From the NCBI GenBank assembly GCA_015296075.1, contig DVDV01000250.1:1-42447 (forward strand): a stretch of 42,447 nucleotides of DNA. Reading direction: 5' to 3'. Made by a program: the position numbers and the translations under genes. The first letter of the stretch is position 1; each line of letters begins with the position of its first letter. Source of the DNA: Leptolyngbyaceae cyanobacterium M33_DOE_097 (GTDB lineage Bacteria; Cyanobacteriota; Cyanobacteriia; Leptolyngbyales; Leptolyngbyaceae). Shown piece by piece: positions 18,927 to 26,497 of this stretch. Under the pieces are notes generated by a model, which saw nothing but the letters and a program-made list of their open reading frames with translations, was not told where the DNA came from and did not search any database.

Positions 18927-21632
18927 ATGGTTTTTCCGGTGAAATGGCGACAGTGGCAAAAGCGTAAATTGCTGCCAATCTTCGGTTGGAGCGTGGTTGG
19001 GGTGTTTCTGACGATCGCGCTGAGTTGGCTACCTCTGGCAATGCCATCCCGAACGATCGCAGCAACGCCGAATAGCAATCCTGTTGTGTTAAAGCAGTCC
19101 TCATCAGGCTTGGCTCAGCGCTTGACCTCAGCCCAACAAGCATTTGCGGCTGGACGCTACACCGAAGCCCTGCAGCTTTGGCAAACAGCTTACAAAAGCT
19201 ATCAGGAGCAAGGCGATCGCGCCAATGAAGCCGTCACACTCGGCAATCTAGCGCTTGTTTACGAAAAGCTGGGCCAGTGGACAGAAGCCAATCAGGCGAT
19301 CGCAAACAGTCTGGCGATTTTAGAAACCTTGAAGTTGCCCGATCAAGAGCAGAAGACTCGCTATGGTCAGGCGCTTAACATTCAAGGTAGTCTCCAACTG
19401 GCTCAGGGACAGGCCGAACAAGCCCTCGCAACCTGGGAAAAAGCGGCTCAAATCCTGGGTCAAGCCAATGACGAGCCTGGGGTAATTCGAGTATTAATTA
19501 ACCAGAGTCAGGCCTTACGTACTTTAGGGCTTTACCTGCGGGCGCGAACTGTTTTAGAAGAGGTGAATCAACGCCTGCAAGGTCAGCCAGACTCTCTGCT
19601 GAGAGCGGTTGGCTTACTCAATTACGGTAACGCGCTGCAATTGGCTGGCGATCGCGACGCGGCAAAAGCTGCCCTTGAGCAAAGCTTAGCCCTGGTGCAA
19701 CAGGCTCAATCACCCGCTGATGAAGCTGTGGTACTGATGAGTCTGGGCAACTTAAATCGTGGCATTGGCGATCGCACCGCTGCTTCTGATTTTTATGAAA
19801 AGGCTGCGACGGTGTCACCTGCCCCGTTGCTGCAAGTACAAGCGCGAATCAACCAAATTCGGGTGTTGCTGGAGGAAGAGCGTGTCTCTGACGCTTTAGC
19901 CCTGGCTAAGCAGCTCCAGCCTCAAATTGCTCAATTACCGGCTAGCCGCACTAGCATCTATGCTCAGATTGGGTTGGCTCAGGCATTGATCAAATTGGCA
20001 GAGGCTCCAACCTCAGAGCAAACTAAGCAGTTGAGCGATCGCTCTCAGTCGCTGCTCAAAGAGGCTGCAAAATTGTTATCAATGGCGGCTCAGCAAGCAG
20101 CTCAGTTATCTGATGATCGGGCTGAATCTTTTGCTTTGGGTAACTTGGGCAACGTTTACGAGAAAACTAAGCAAGTTGAAACGGCTCAGAAGCTGACTCA
20201 AAAAGCGTTAGCATTGGCCCAAGCGAGTAACGCACCGGATATTTCCTACCGCTGGCAGTGGCAACTGGGACGTTTGCTCAAAGCGCAAAAACAAAATGAA
20301 TCGGCGATCGCGGCCTATTATGATGCCGTTAATACGCTGGCACTGATTCGGAATGATCTGGCAGCCAGCAATCTCGATCTGCAATTCACTTTCCGTGAAA
20401 GTGTAGAGCCTGTTTATCGTGAATTAGTTAGCTTGCTCTTAGAGCCTGAAAAAAATGAGGTGAGCCAGGAACGGTTGACACAAACTGTACCCGTAGTGGC
20501 AGGGAATCAAGAGCGTGAGGTGAGTCAAGACCGACTCAAGGAAGCGCGTAAAGTGATTGAGTCACTACAACTGGCTGAGCTAGACAACTACTTCCGCGAG
20601 GCTTGTTTAACCGGGCAACCCATTCAAATTGATCAGATTGATCCGACAGCAGCGGTGATTTACCCAATTATTTTGAGCGATCGCCTTGAAGTGATTGTGT
20701 CCCTGCCCAACAAAACCCTGTACCACTACTCAACCCCAATTGACCAGGTTGAGTTAGACACCCTTTTGAACCGCACTCGCCAATTTTTGCGGTTATCGGC
20801 GCTGGCAAAGCTCCAGGTCAAACTCGCTCAAGATGTTTACCAACTTTTGCTAGCCCCGGCTAAAGCTGAGTTAGAAGCCAATGGTGTTAAAACCCTGGTG
20901 TTTGTGCTGGATGGGGCATTACGCAACATCCCGATGGCGATCTTGCACGATGGCGAAAATTATCTGATCCAGAAGTACAACCTGGCGATTACGCCTAGCT
21001 TGCAATTACTTGCGCCAAAACCTCTGGCAGGGAGCCAGTTACGAGTCTTAATTGGTGGCCTGAGTGAGTCGCGCCAGGGCTTTACTCCCTTGCCAGGTGT
21101 AAAAGAAGAGGTGCAACAAATTCAAGCTGAGGTGCCATCTCAACTTCTGCTGAATGAAAATTTTACGAGCGCTGCGATTCAGCAACAAATCGAGTCGGCT
21201 CCTTACCCCATTGTGCATCTGGCAACCCACGGCCAATTCAGTTCTGATGCTGATAACACCTTTATTCTTGCTTGGGATGAAAAGTTAAATGTGCGGGAAT
21301 TAGGGGAACTGCTACAAAAACGCGAAGAAGAAGCCAAACGCCCGATCGAGTTGCTGGTGCTGAGTGCTTGTCAAACAGCGGAGGGCGATCGCCGCGCCAC
21401 TTTAGGGCTAGCCGGAGTTGCCGTCCGCTCAGGGGCACGCAGCACCGTTGCTACACTGTGGCCTGTTGATGACAAGGCAACATCAGAATTTATGACCTTG
21501 TTCTATCAGGAGTTGGTGAAACCGGGTGCAACAAAAGCGGGTGCCCTTCGTCAGGCTCAACTAGGGTTGCTCAAAGATTTTCCCCAACCCTACTTTTGGG
21601 CCGCCTTTGTGCTGGTTGGCAACTGGCAGTAA
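18927..21632 (+). CDS. exported TPR-CHAT protein (caspase-like peptidase domain)
   Basis: The 901-residue protein begins with basic residues and one hydrophobic segment (about 16-46), which suggests export or anchoring. Tetratricopeptide repeats fill about residues 60-480 (AFAAGRYTEALQLWQTAYKS, then several GNLALVYEK-like units). A CHAT domain occupies about 590-901, with the dyad His768 (HLATHG) and Cys815 (LSACQTA), then GLAGVAVRSGARSTVATLWP. CHAT proteins are caspase-fold proteases or protein-binding modules; both catalytic residues are intact here. Near residues 510-540 the segment EVSQERL/EVSQDRL is duplicated, adding about 20 residues before REVIESLQLAELDNYFREAC-type sequence. In this setting it may act on a secreted partner, but no substrate is known. 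Confidence 0.92.
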   Translation: MVFPVKWRQWQKRKLLPIFGWSVVGVFLTIALSWLPLAMPSRTIAATPNSNPVVLKQSSSGLAQRLTSAQQAFAAGRYTEALQLWQTAYKSYQEQGDRANEAVTLGNLALVYEKLGQWTEANQAIANSLAILETLKLPDQEQKTRYGQALNIQGSLQLAQGQAEQALATWEKAAQILGQANDEPGVIRVLINQSQALRTLGLYLRARTVLEEVNQRLQGQPDSLLRAVGLLNYGNALQLAGDRDAAKAALEQSLALVQQAQSPADEAVVLMSLGNLNRGIGDRTAASDFYEKAATVSPAPLLQVQARINQIRVLLEEERVSDALALAKQLQPQIAQLPASRTSIYAQIGLAQALIKLAEAPTSEQTKQLSDRSQSLLKEAAKLLSMAAQQAAQLSDDRAESFALGNLGNVYEKTKQVETAQKLTQKALALAQASNAPDISYRWQWQLGRLLKAQKQNESAIAAYYDAVNTLALIRNDLAASNLDLQFTFRESVEPVYRELVSLLLEPEKNEVSQERLTQTVPVVAGNQEREVSQDRLKEARKVIESLQLAELDNYFREACLTGQPIQIDQIDPTAAVIYPIILSDRLEVIVSLPNKTLYHYSTPIDQVELDTLLNRTRQFLRLSALAKLQVKLAQDVYQLLLAPAKAELEANGVKTLVFVLDGALRNIPMAILHDGENYLIQKYNLAITPSLQLLAPKPLAGSQLRVLIGGLSESRQGFTPLPGVKEEVQQIQAEVPSQLLLNENFTSAAIQQQIESAPYPIVHLATHGQFSSDADNTFILAWDEKLNVRELGELLQKREEEAKRPIELLVLSACQTAEGDRRATLGLAGVAVRSGARSTVATLWPVDDKATSEFMTLFYQELVKPGATKAGALRQAQLGLLKDFPQPYFWAAFVLVGNWQ

Positions 21633-21655
21633 TCCTGGCCAGATCTTGAAGCAAG

Positions 21656-21672
21656 CGTGATTTCACGAGAAC
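21656..21672. promoter_or_regulatory. palindrome and GTTCTC-type site before DUF928 gene
   Basis: CGTGA-TT-TCACG is a perfect palindrome at 21656-21667. TTCACGAGAAC at 21662-21672 overlaps it and is the exact reverse complement of 23052-23062 upstream of the FecR gene. It shares the GTTCTC core with the tandem repeats before the CHAT gene. A common regulator for the block is inferred. Confidence 0.45.
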
Positions 21673-21801
21673 CTTGCTAAAAGTTCATCTAAGAAGTGTG
21701 GCAATTTTCTCGGAATCTTGATTCACTTGAAGAGGGGGAGTGTTTCCGGACAAATACCGTTTACTTCCGTATCTAAAATTGCACTATATAACTAGCTGCC
21801 T

Positions 21802-22590
21802 ATGTGTTACTCTTCCTTAAATCGTCGCCTCAGCCTTCTCCTGGCCAGCTTTTGCTTGACTGGGCTTAGCTTTTCTTTTATTGAAGTAAACGCCTCTATT
21901 GCAGCTCCCGTTCAAGTCGCTCAGGCGAAAAAACGCAAGGTCATATTTCGCCCGCGTAAGGGTCAACCTGCCCCAAAAACAACGCTGGGGGGTGGGCGGC
22001 GGCATCGCGGTGTGTGTCCCCAAGATGTGACCAATACTCCGGCTGATGCCCAACCAGAGCGCATGAAAGCTTTAGTTCCGGCTGAGACGGTTGCAACAAC
22101 AATGGCAGAGCAACCAACCCTACTCGTGCAGTTACCCAAGACATCGGCGGTTGCTGTTGAAGTGACCCTACTCGATGCAAAGGGCATTGGCTTCTATCAA
22201 AAATCGATTGACCTTGAGGGGGTTGAGACGCCAAGCGTCCTGCGGCTAGATCTAACGAATGAAGAGGCGAAGTTAGAAATAGAGAAAGACTACGCTTGGA
22301 TGGTGACGCTAGTTTGCAGCAAAGAAGGTGCCCGTCCTGAAGATCCCTTTGCTGTCGGCTCAATTCGGCGAGTTGCAGACGAGGCTGACCTGGCTCAGAA
22401 GCTAGAAATGACTACTGATCCGCTTGAGCGGGCAGCTCTCTATGCCGAATCAGGGATCTGGTATGAGGCGATCGCTGAGCTAGATGCACTGCGTCGTGAA
22501 AAACCAGATGACCGCGCGATCGCCTCAGCCTGGAATGATCTGCTGGCATCGGCTGGGCTAAATTCTTCGCTGGTTACAGCTAGCAATTAA
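21802..22590 (+). CDS. exported DUF928 protein
   Basis: The 262-residue protein has a signal peptide (RRLSLLLASFCLTGLSFSF; cleavage is plausible near AAPVQVAQA) followed by the cyanobacterial DUF928 pattern: TLGGGRRHRGVCP, then MKALVPAE, EQPTLLVQLP, a WMVTLVCS strand and an alpha-helical end with LERAALYAESGIWYEAIAEL. The function is unknown. Family members commonly neighbour CHAT, FecR and CHASE2 genes (recalled, not checked). It follows the CHAT gene after 169 bp with its own candidate upstream site and ends four bases from the convergent zinc-finger gene. Confidence 0.88.
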   Translation: MCYSSLNRRLSLLLASFCLTGLSFSFIEVNASIAAPVQVAQAKKRKVIFRPRKGQPAPKTTLGGGRRHRGVCPQDVTNTPADAQPERMKALVPAETVATTMAEQPTLLVQLPKTSAVAVEVTLLDAKGIGFYQKSIDLEGVETPSVLRLDLTNEEAKLEIEKDYAWMVTLVCSKEGARPEDPFAVGSIRRVADEADLAQKLEMTTDPLERAALYAESGIWYEAIAELDALRREKPDDRAIASAWNDLLASAGLNSSLVTASN

Positions 22591-22594
22591 ACGA

Positions 22595-22870
22595 TTAATA
22601 TTTAGCGCTTTGCTCATCTACAAAGCACCAGAGCCACTGTTCGCCTAACTCGGCAGAGCTAATTACTGGGTGTCCACTCGCTTCGTAATGGCGACGTGCG
22701 TGCTGATTTTTAGATGAGTCACAGCACAGCATCTTGCCGCAGGCTTGGCAGATTCTCAAGTGAATCCAGCGATCGTTGACCTTAATACACTCCTCGCACT
22801 GAAATCGGGGAAAGTTTGACTTGAGAACGAGATTCTCTAGATCTAGTTGACTGAGGTGAGAGCAACTCAT
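22595..22870 (-). CDS. small UBP-type zinc-finger protein
   Basis: The 91-residue protein consists almost only of a UBP-type zinc finger: paired cysteines CEEC, WIHLRICQACGKMLCC, SSKNQHARRHYEASGHPV and the closing WLWCFVD. In eukaryotic deubiquitinases this fold binds the ubiquitin C-terminus; bacterial stand-alone versions exist, with unknown partners. All expected Cys and His positions appear to be present. It is the only minus-strand gene between the CHAT and CHASE2 genes and has its own inverted repeat just upstream. Its link to the neighbours is uncertain. Confidence 0.85.
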   Translation of the reverse strand: MSCSHLSQLDLENLVLKSNFPRFQCEECIKVNDRWIHLRICQACGKMLCCDSSKNQHARRHYEASGHPVISSAELGEQWLWCFVDEQSAKY

Positions 22871-22881
22871 AAGGTGAAGGT

Positions 22882-22913
22882 GAAAGGTTAATTTGAGAGT
22901 AGAGTAACCTTTC
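22882..22913. promoter_or_regulatory. 9-bp inverted repeat upstream of zinc-finger gene
   Basis: GAAAGGTTA (22882-22890) is the perfect reverse complement of TAACCTTTC (22905-22913), with a 14-base spacer, starting 12 bases upstream of the zinc-finger ATG. It could be an operator overlapping the promoter or a leader hairpin hiding the ribosome site. Confidence 0.4.
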
Positions 22914-23051
22914 TCAACGGTTTCGACATGAGTACACCGGGGAATTCGTGAGTGTCCAGAATTTGATGATCCAGCGCTTAATTATTAAGAGTTCGCGAAG
23001 CAGCAAAAACGAATCATTACGTTTACAGAATTTTTTCCAAAATTAAGATCA

Positions 23052-23062
23052 GTTCTCGTGAA
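23052..23062. promoter_or_regulatory. GTTCTCGTGAA site before FecR gene
   Basis: GTTCTCGTGAA lies about 90 bases before the FecR start and is the exact reverse complement of the site at 21662-21672. A degenerate relative, AGTTCGCGAAGCA, lies near 22989. It probably belongs to the same regulatory word set as the divergent CHAT/TpsB promoter. Confidence 0.4.
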
Positions 23063-23149
23063 GCAAGTTACTACAGGGTGCTGCCTACACCGTGATATTG
23101 CTGAACTCCAGCACAAGCGGCGTGAAACCCTTCATGAATGTAAGCAGCC

Positions 23150-23932
23150 ATGTTCTACGCATCCCGCCGTCGTTTTGGGCAGACTCCACTCACTCGATCG
23201 CTGCTGTGGTTTCTCAGTAGTCTTTTACTAATCAGCGCGATCGCGGCTATTCCCTGGCAACCTGCTGTGGCAGCCATTAACCAGGCCACCGTCGTTGAAA
23301 TTTTGGATGGCAACCAGGTCTATATTCAAAACAAACAAGCTAAGAAAAAGGATATTGCTCGACGCCAGCAACAAGTGCGCACTGGGGGTTCTCGCACCGA
23401 ACTCAAGTTTGACAATGGGGCGATTGGTCGGTTGGGCAAAAATTCACAGTTGATTGTCGGTAGCCAATGCTTTCAAGTGCAGCGCGGGCAGATTTTGGTC
23501 AACGGCGCGGCGAATGGTTGCACAAAGTCGCGCCGTTTAAGTGTGAGAGGCACCACCTATGCCGTAGAAGTCGATGACAACGACCAGTCTCAAATTACGG
23601 TACTCGAAGGCGAAGTGGCGGTTGCCCCACTTGAGTCGGCCAATCTTGACACACCAGCCTCAGCTGCCCCGGAAGCGACCCAACCTGAAGTTGTGTTAAA
23701 AGCGGGGCAACGGCTTTCGATTACCCCTGAAGGGGCTGTTGGCAAAGTGATTCAGCTATCAAGAGCCGACTTTGAGCAGCTCTTGATGGGGGAACTCTTC
23801 AAAGGATTTAGCACTGAGATTCCAGGTATCGCCAAAGTCAAAAGCGCGTTTCAACGTCTCTATCCGGGGGCAGCCTTCCCTGGTTTGCCCAGCATCCCCA
23901 CACCATCCCTGCCAATTCGCTTACCGTTCTAA
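23150..23932 (+). CDS. exported FecR-domain protein
   Basis: The 260-residue protein has a signal peptide (about 1-40, LWFLSSLLLISAIAAIPW, then AVAA). It is followed by a FecR-type beta-helical domain: QQVRTGGSRTELKFDNGAIG, RLGKNSQL, GQILVNG, RLSVRGTTYAVEV and ITVLEGEVAVAP. There is no cytoplasmic anti-sigma helix, so this is not a classical FecR sigma regulator but a periplasmic ligand- or polymer-binding protein. The C-terminal tail ends in a proline-rich stretch. It precedes the CHASE2 cyclase by 207 bp on the same strand, a pairing that suggests shared sensing; this is inference. Confidence 0.88.
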   Translation: MFYASRRRFGQTPLTRSLLWFLSSLLLISAIAAIPWQPAVAAINQATVVEILDGNQVYIQNKQAKKKDIARRQQQVRTGGSRTELKFDNGAIGRLGKNSQLIVGSQCFQVQRGQILVNGAANGCTKSRRLSVRGTTYAVEVDDNDQSQITVLEGEVAVAPLESANLDTPASAAPEATQPEVVLKAGQRLSITPEGAVGKVIQLSRADFEQLLMGELFKGFSTEIPGIAKVKSAFQRLYPGAAFPGLPSIPTPSLPIRLPF

Positions 23933-24139
23933 TGGCTGGATGCAGGTTTGCAACTAGCGCAGCAACGGAACTGGCAGTTCACTAAAAGAACTTTGCAGGG
24001 TTGGTAATGACTGAGCCATTGGTCATTCGTTTTCTCTACTTGGCAAAGTTGGCTTGGCAGACCACTCGATGTGTGAGCCGTTTTTGACGAAAAACTTTCA
24101 TCTTTCCTAGCTCGCAAGCCGCTTCTACCGCTTAATTGA

Positions 24140-26143
24140 ATGATGCTTAAATTGCTAAAATTCTTGCCCACTCTGCCTGCCCGATTGCTTCAGCCAGTAG
24201 GTGCGAGCTATCTCTTAATTGGGCTGTGGACAGGCGTGGGGGCGATCGCTACGGCGCTGGATTTCCCGCTAGTCCAGGTCTGGGATCAGCAGGCACAAAC
24301 CCGTTTTTTTGAGGTGCGGGGTCCGATTGCTGCGCCCCAAGAGCTTGTTGTGTTGGCAATGGATGAGCGAACCGATAGCCAGGTTCGCTTTTTTGAGTCA
24401 GCCACCGCTCGACCTGATTTTGTGCAGTGGCTAGAAACCTCGCCCTGGAAGCGACAGGCGCATGCAGTGGTGTTGCAGCGACTGATGGCAGGTGGGGCAA
24501 AAGTTGTTGGGATTGACGTGCTATTTTTAGATGCCAGTAGTCATGGCGAACAGGACGATCGCGAGTTGCAGCAGGTGTTGCAGCGCTATCGTGAGCGGAT
24601 TGTGTTAGCCGCCGAATATGCCGAAGATACATCACAAGGGTTTGGCATCAGCTTGTCAGAACCAAGCCCCACGCTCCAGATTCAGCCTCCCCTGCAAATC
24701 GGCTATGTGAATGCTCTACCTGCCGCTGATGGCAGAATTCACGATTTGCCAGGTCAATATCGCCAACAAGTTCTGGCATCCCTGGGGCTGACTGAAATTC
24801 CTGCCTTTAGTGAGGCGATCGCTCAGATTGCTAATCCCAAGCTGAAGCCACCCAAAGGCGAAGGCATTTACTTCTACGGGCCGAGCGGTCGCACTTTCGA
24901 GACGATTTCATTTTGGGATGTGCTGGATCCTCAGGAATGGCAACGCCTCCAACAGCGGCAGGTATTCAAAAACAAGATTGTGTTGGTCGGTGCCACCGCA
25001 GAATCCTATCAAGACTTTGCAGCGGCTCCCTTTGCCGAATCCTTCCTTTACCCTAGCCGGATGCCAGGGGTCGAAATCCACGCGAATGCGGTTGCTACCT
25101 TGCTTAAAGACCGGGCGATCGCTGAGGGTATGCCTAACTTCTGGGTTAGAGGGTTATTTGTGCTGGTTTTTGTTGGGGCGATTGGGCTGATGACGCGCTT
25201 ACTACGAGTAAGTTGGCAGCGGTTAGCCTTTAGTATGGGGATTGCCCTCGGTTGGGTGGGAATAGGCTACGCTAGCTTTACTTATGGACAAACGGTTTTG
25301 CCCGTCGTCGTACCAGCCGGGGCGATCGCGTTGAATGGTATTACTTACTTTGTATCTGGCACCATCACCGAACAGCTAGAGAAGCGTCGCCTCCGGCGCA
25401 CCTTGGAGCGATACGTTGCACCCGCGATCGTCCAAGAGATTTTGAAACAACCGGACGATTATCACAGCCTTTTACGGGGGCGTAAACTTAAGGCGGCTGT
25501 GCTTTTCTCAGATATTCGCAGCTTTACCACCATCTCAGAAAGTATGGCAGCTGAGCATGAAACTGAGCATCTGGTGGAGCAGCTCAACACTTACCTGGAT
25601 GCGATGGTGCAAGCGATTAGTGAGGCAGGCGGCACGGTGGATAAGTTTATTGGGGATGCGGTAATGGCGGAGTTTGGTTCGCCTATCTCGCAAGGTGAAA
25701 AGGAAGATGCGATGAATGCGGTGCGGGCGGCGTTGAAGATGCGGCAGGCGTTGATTGAGTTGCGCGATCGCTGGCATCAAGAAAATCGCGTCCTCTTTTT
25801 TAATGGCATTGGTATCAACTATGGTGAGCTGATTGCTGGCAATATTGGCTCAGAGCGGCGACTGGAGTACACGGTGATTGGGGATACGGTGAATGTGGCG
25901 AGTAGGGTCGAAGGGGCAACCAAAATTTGGGGCACTGACATTCTGATTACAAAGAATGTGTATGACCTGGTGTGCGATCAGGTTGAAGCTTCCTATTTAG
26001 GCGAACATGCAGTAAAAGGGCACGGTGCTACAATTCCGCTTTATGCGTTGATTTGTCTAAAAGGTGAAAGTCCAACTGCGTATTTGAAAATGCGGAATGA
26101 GTTGCGTCGCTTCCTAAATTGGAAGCCTCCGTTAAAAAGTTGA
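24140..26143 (+). CDS. CHASE2-domain class III adenylate cyclase
   Basis: The 667-residue protein has an N-terminal membrane helix, a CHASE2 sensor domain outside the cytoplasm (about 35-340), three membrane helices (about 345-420) and a class III cyclase domain. The metal-binding aspartates are Asp458 (FSDIRSF) and Asp506 (KFIGDAVMA), the purine-contact lysine is Lys502, and the transition-state pair is Asn585 and Arg589 (VNVASR). Thr578 sits where mammalian cyclases have Asp1018, the mark of class IIIb enzymes, several of which respond to bicarbonate. It should make cAMP from ATP on a periplasmic signal. It is the last gene of the secretion/CHAT block. Confidence 0.93.
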   Translation: MMLKLLKFLPTLPARLLQPVGASYLLIGLWTGVGAIATALDFPLVQVWDQQAQTRFFEVRGPIAAPQELVVLAMDERTDSQVRFFESATARPDFVQWLETSPWKRQAHAVVLQRLMAGGAKVVGIDVLFLDASSHGEQDDRELQQVLQRYRERIVLAAEYAEDTSQGFGISLSEPSPTLQIQPPLQIGYVNALPAADGRIHDLPGQYRQQVLASLGLTEIPAFSEAIAQIANPKLKPPKGEGIYFYGPSGRTFETISFWDVLDPQEWQRLQQRQVFKNKIVLVGATAESYQDFAAAPFAESFLYPSRMPGVEIHANAVATLLKDRAIAEGMPNFWVRGLFVLVFVGAIGLMTRLLRVSWQRLAFSMGIALGWVGIGYASFTYGQTVLPVVVPAGAIALNGITYFVSGTITEQLEKRRLRRTLERYVAPAIVQEILKQPDDYHSLLRGRKLKAAVLFSDIRSFTTISESMAAEHETEHLVEQLNTYLDAMVQAISEAGGTVDKFIGDAVMAEFGSPISQGEKEDAMNAVRAALKMRQALIELRDRWHQENRVLFFNGIGINYGELIAGNIGSERRLEYTVIGDTVNVASRVEGATKIWGTDILITKNVYDLVCDQVEASYLGEHAVKGHGATIPLYALICLKGESPTAYLKMRNELRRFLNWKPPLKS

Positions 26144-26497
26144 AGCAACAGCGAGTGGATGAAGACGGTTTTTAGACTATGTGATGGAAGATTCAGGTGC
26201 GATCGCATGGGGTTGTGGGCAATGTCCTCAAGGGTTCTGGTTCGGGATGATTTAATTCCAGAGGCAGCTTTTTGTCGGAGTTGAGCGGAGATTTGGGGGC
26301 GGCGAAGCCGCCGAATCGGGGGACTTCCCCCCGCGCCCCCGCTCGTAGGGGACTCACTCCCCTACAACCCCCGCAAGGTCGTGCGTGTGGGTGTTGTAGG
26401 GTTAGCTAGTCATCTGTTGCGAGTGACAGGTTGGGCACTTCGATCGCTGACAGAGGGGACGGGTGACGTGATGCGGAGGTTGCCAGGGCGATCGCTC
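26144..26497. repeat. intergenic stretch with GC-rich interspersed repeat
   Basis: Positions 26284-26304 repeat 16605-16625 exactly, in opposite orientation. Two perfect hairpins follow: GGCGGC-gaa-GCCGCC at 26298-26312 and GTAGGGGA-ctcac-TCCCCTAC at 26345-26365. This compound repeat is of a type dispersed in cyanobacterial intergenic DNA. No gene is supported. Because it lies between the 3' ends of the cyclase and PutA genes, it may also end transcription. Confidence 0.65.

Noticed and set aside
23929-24171. 80-codon minus-strand frame between the FecR and cyclase genes
   Set aside because: Composition is random-looking, it overlaps the cyclase start, and no ribosome site was seen.
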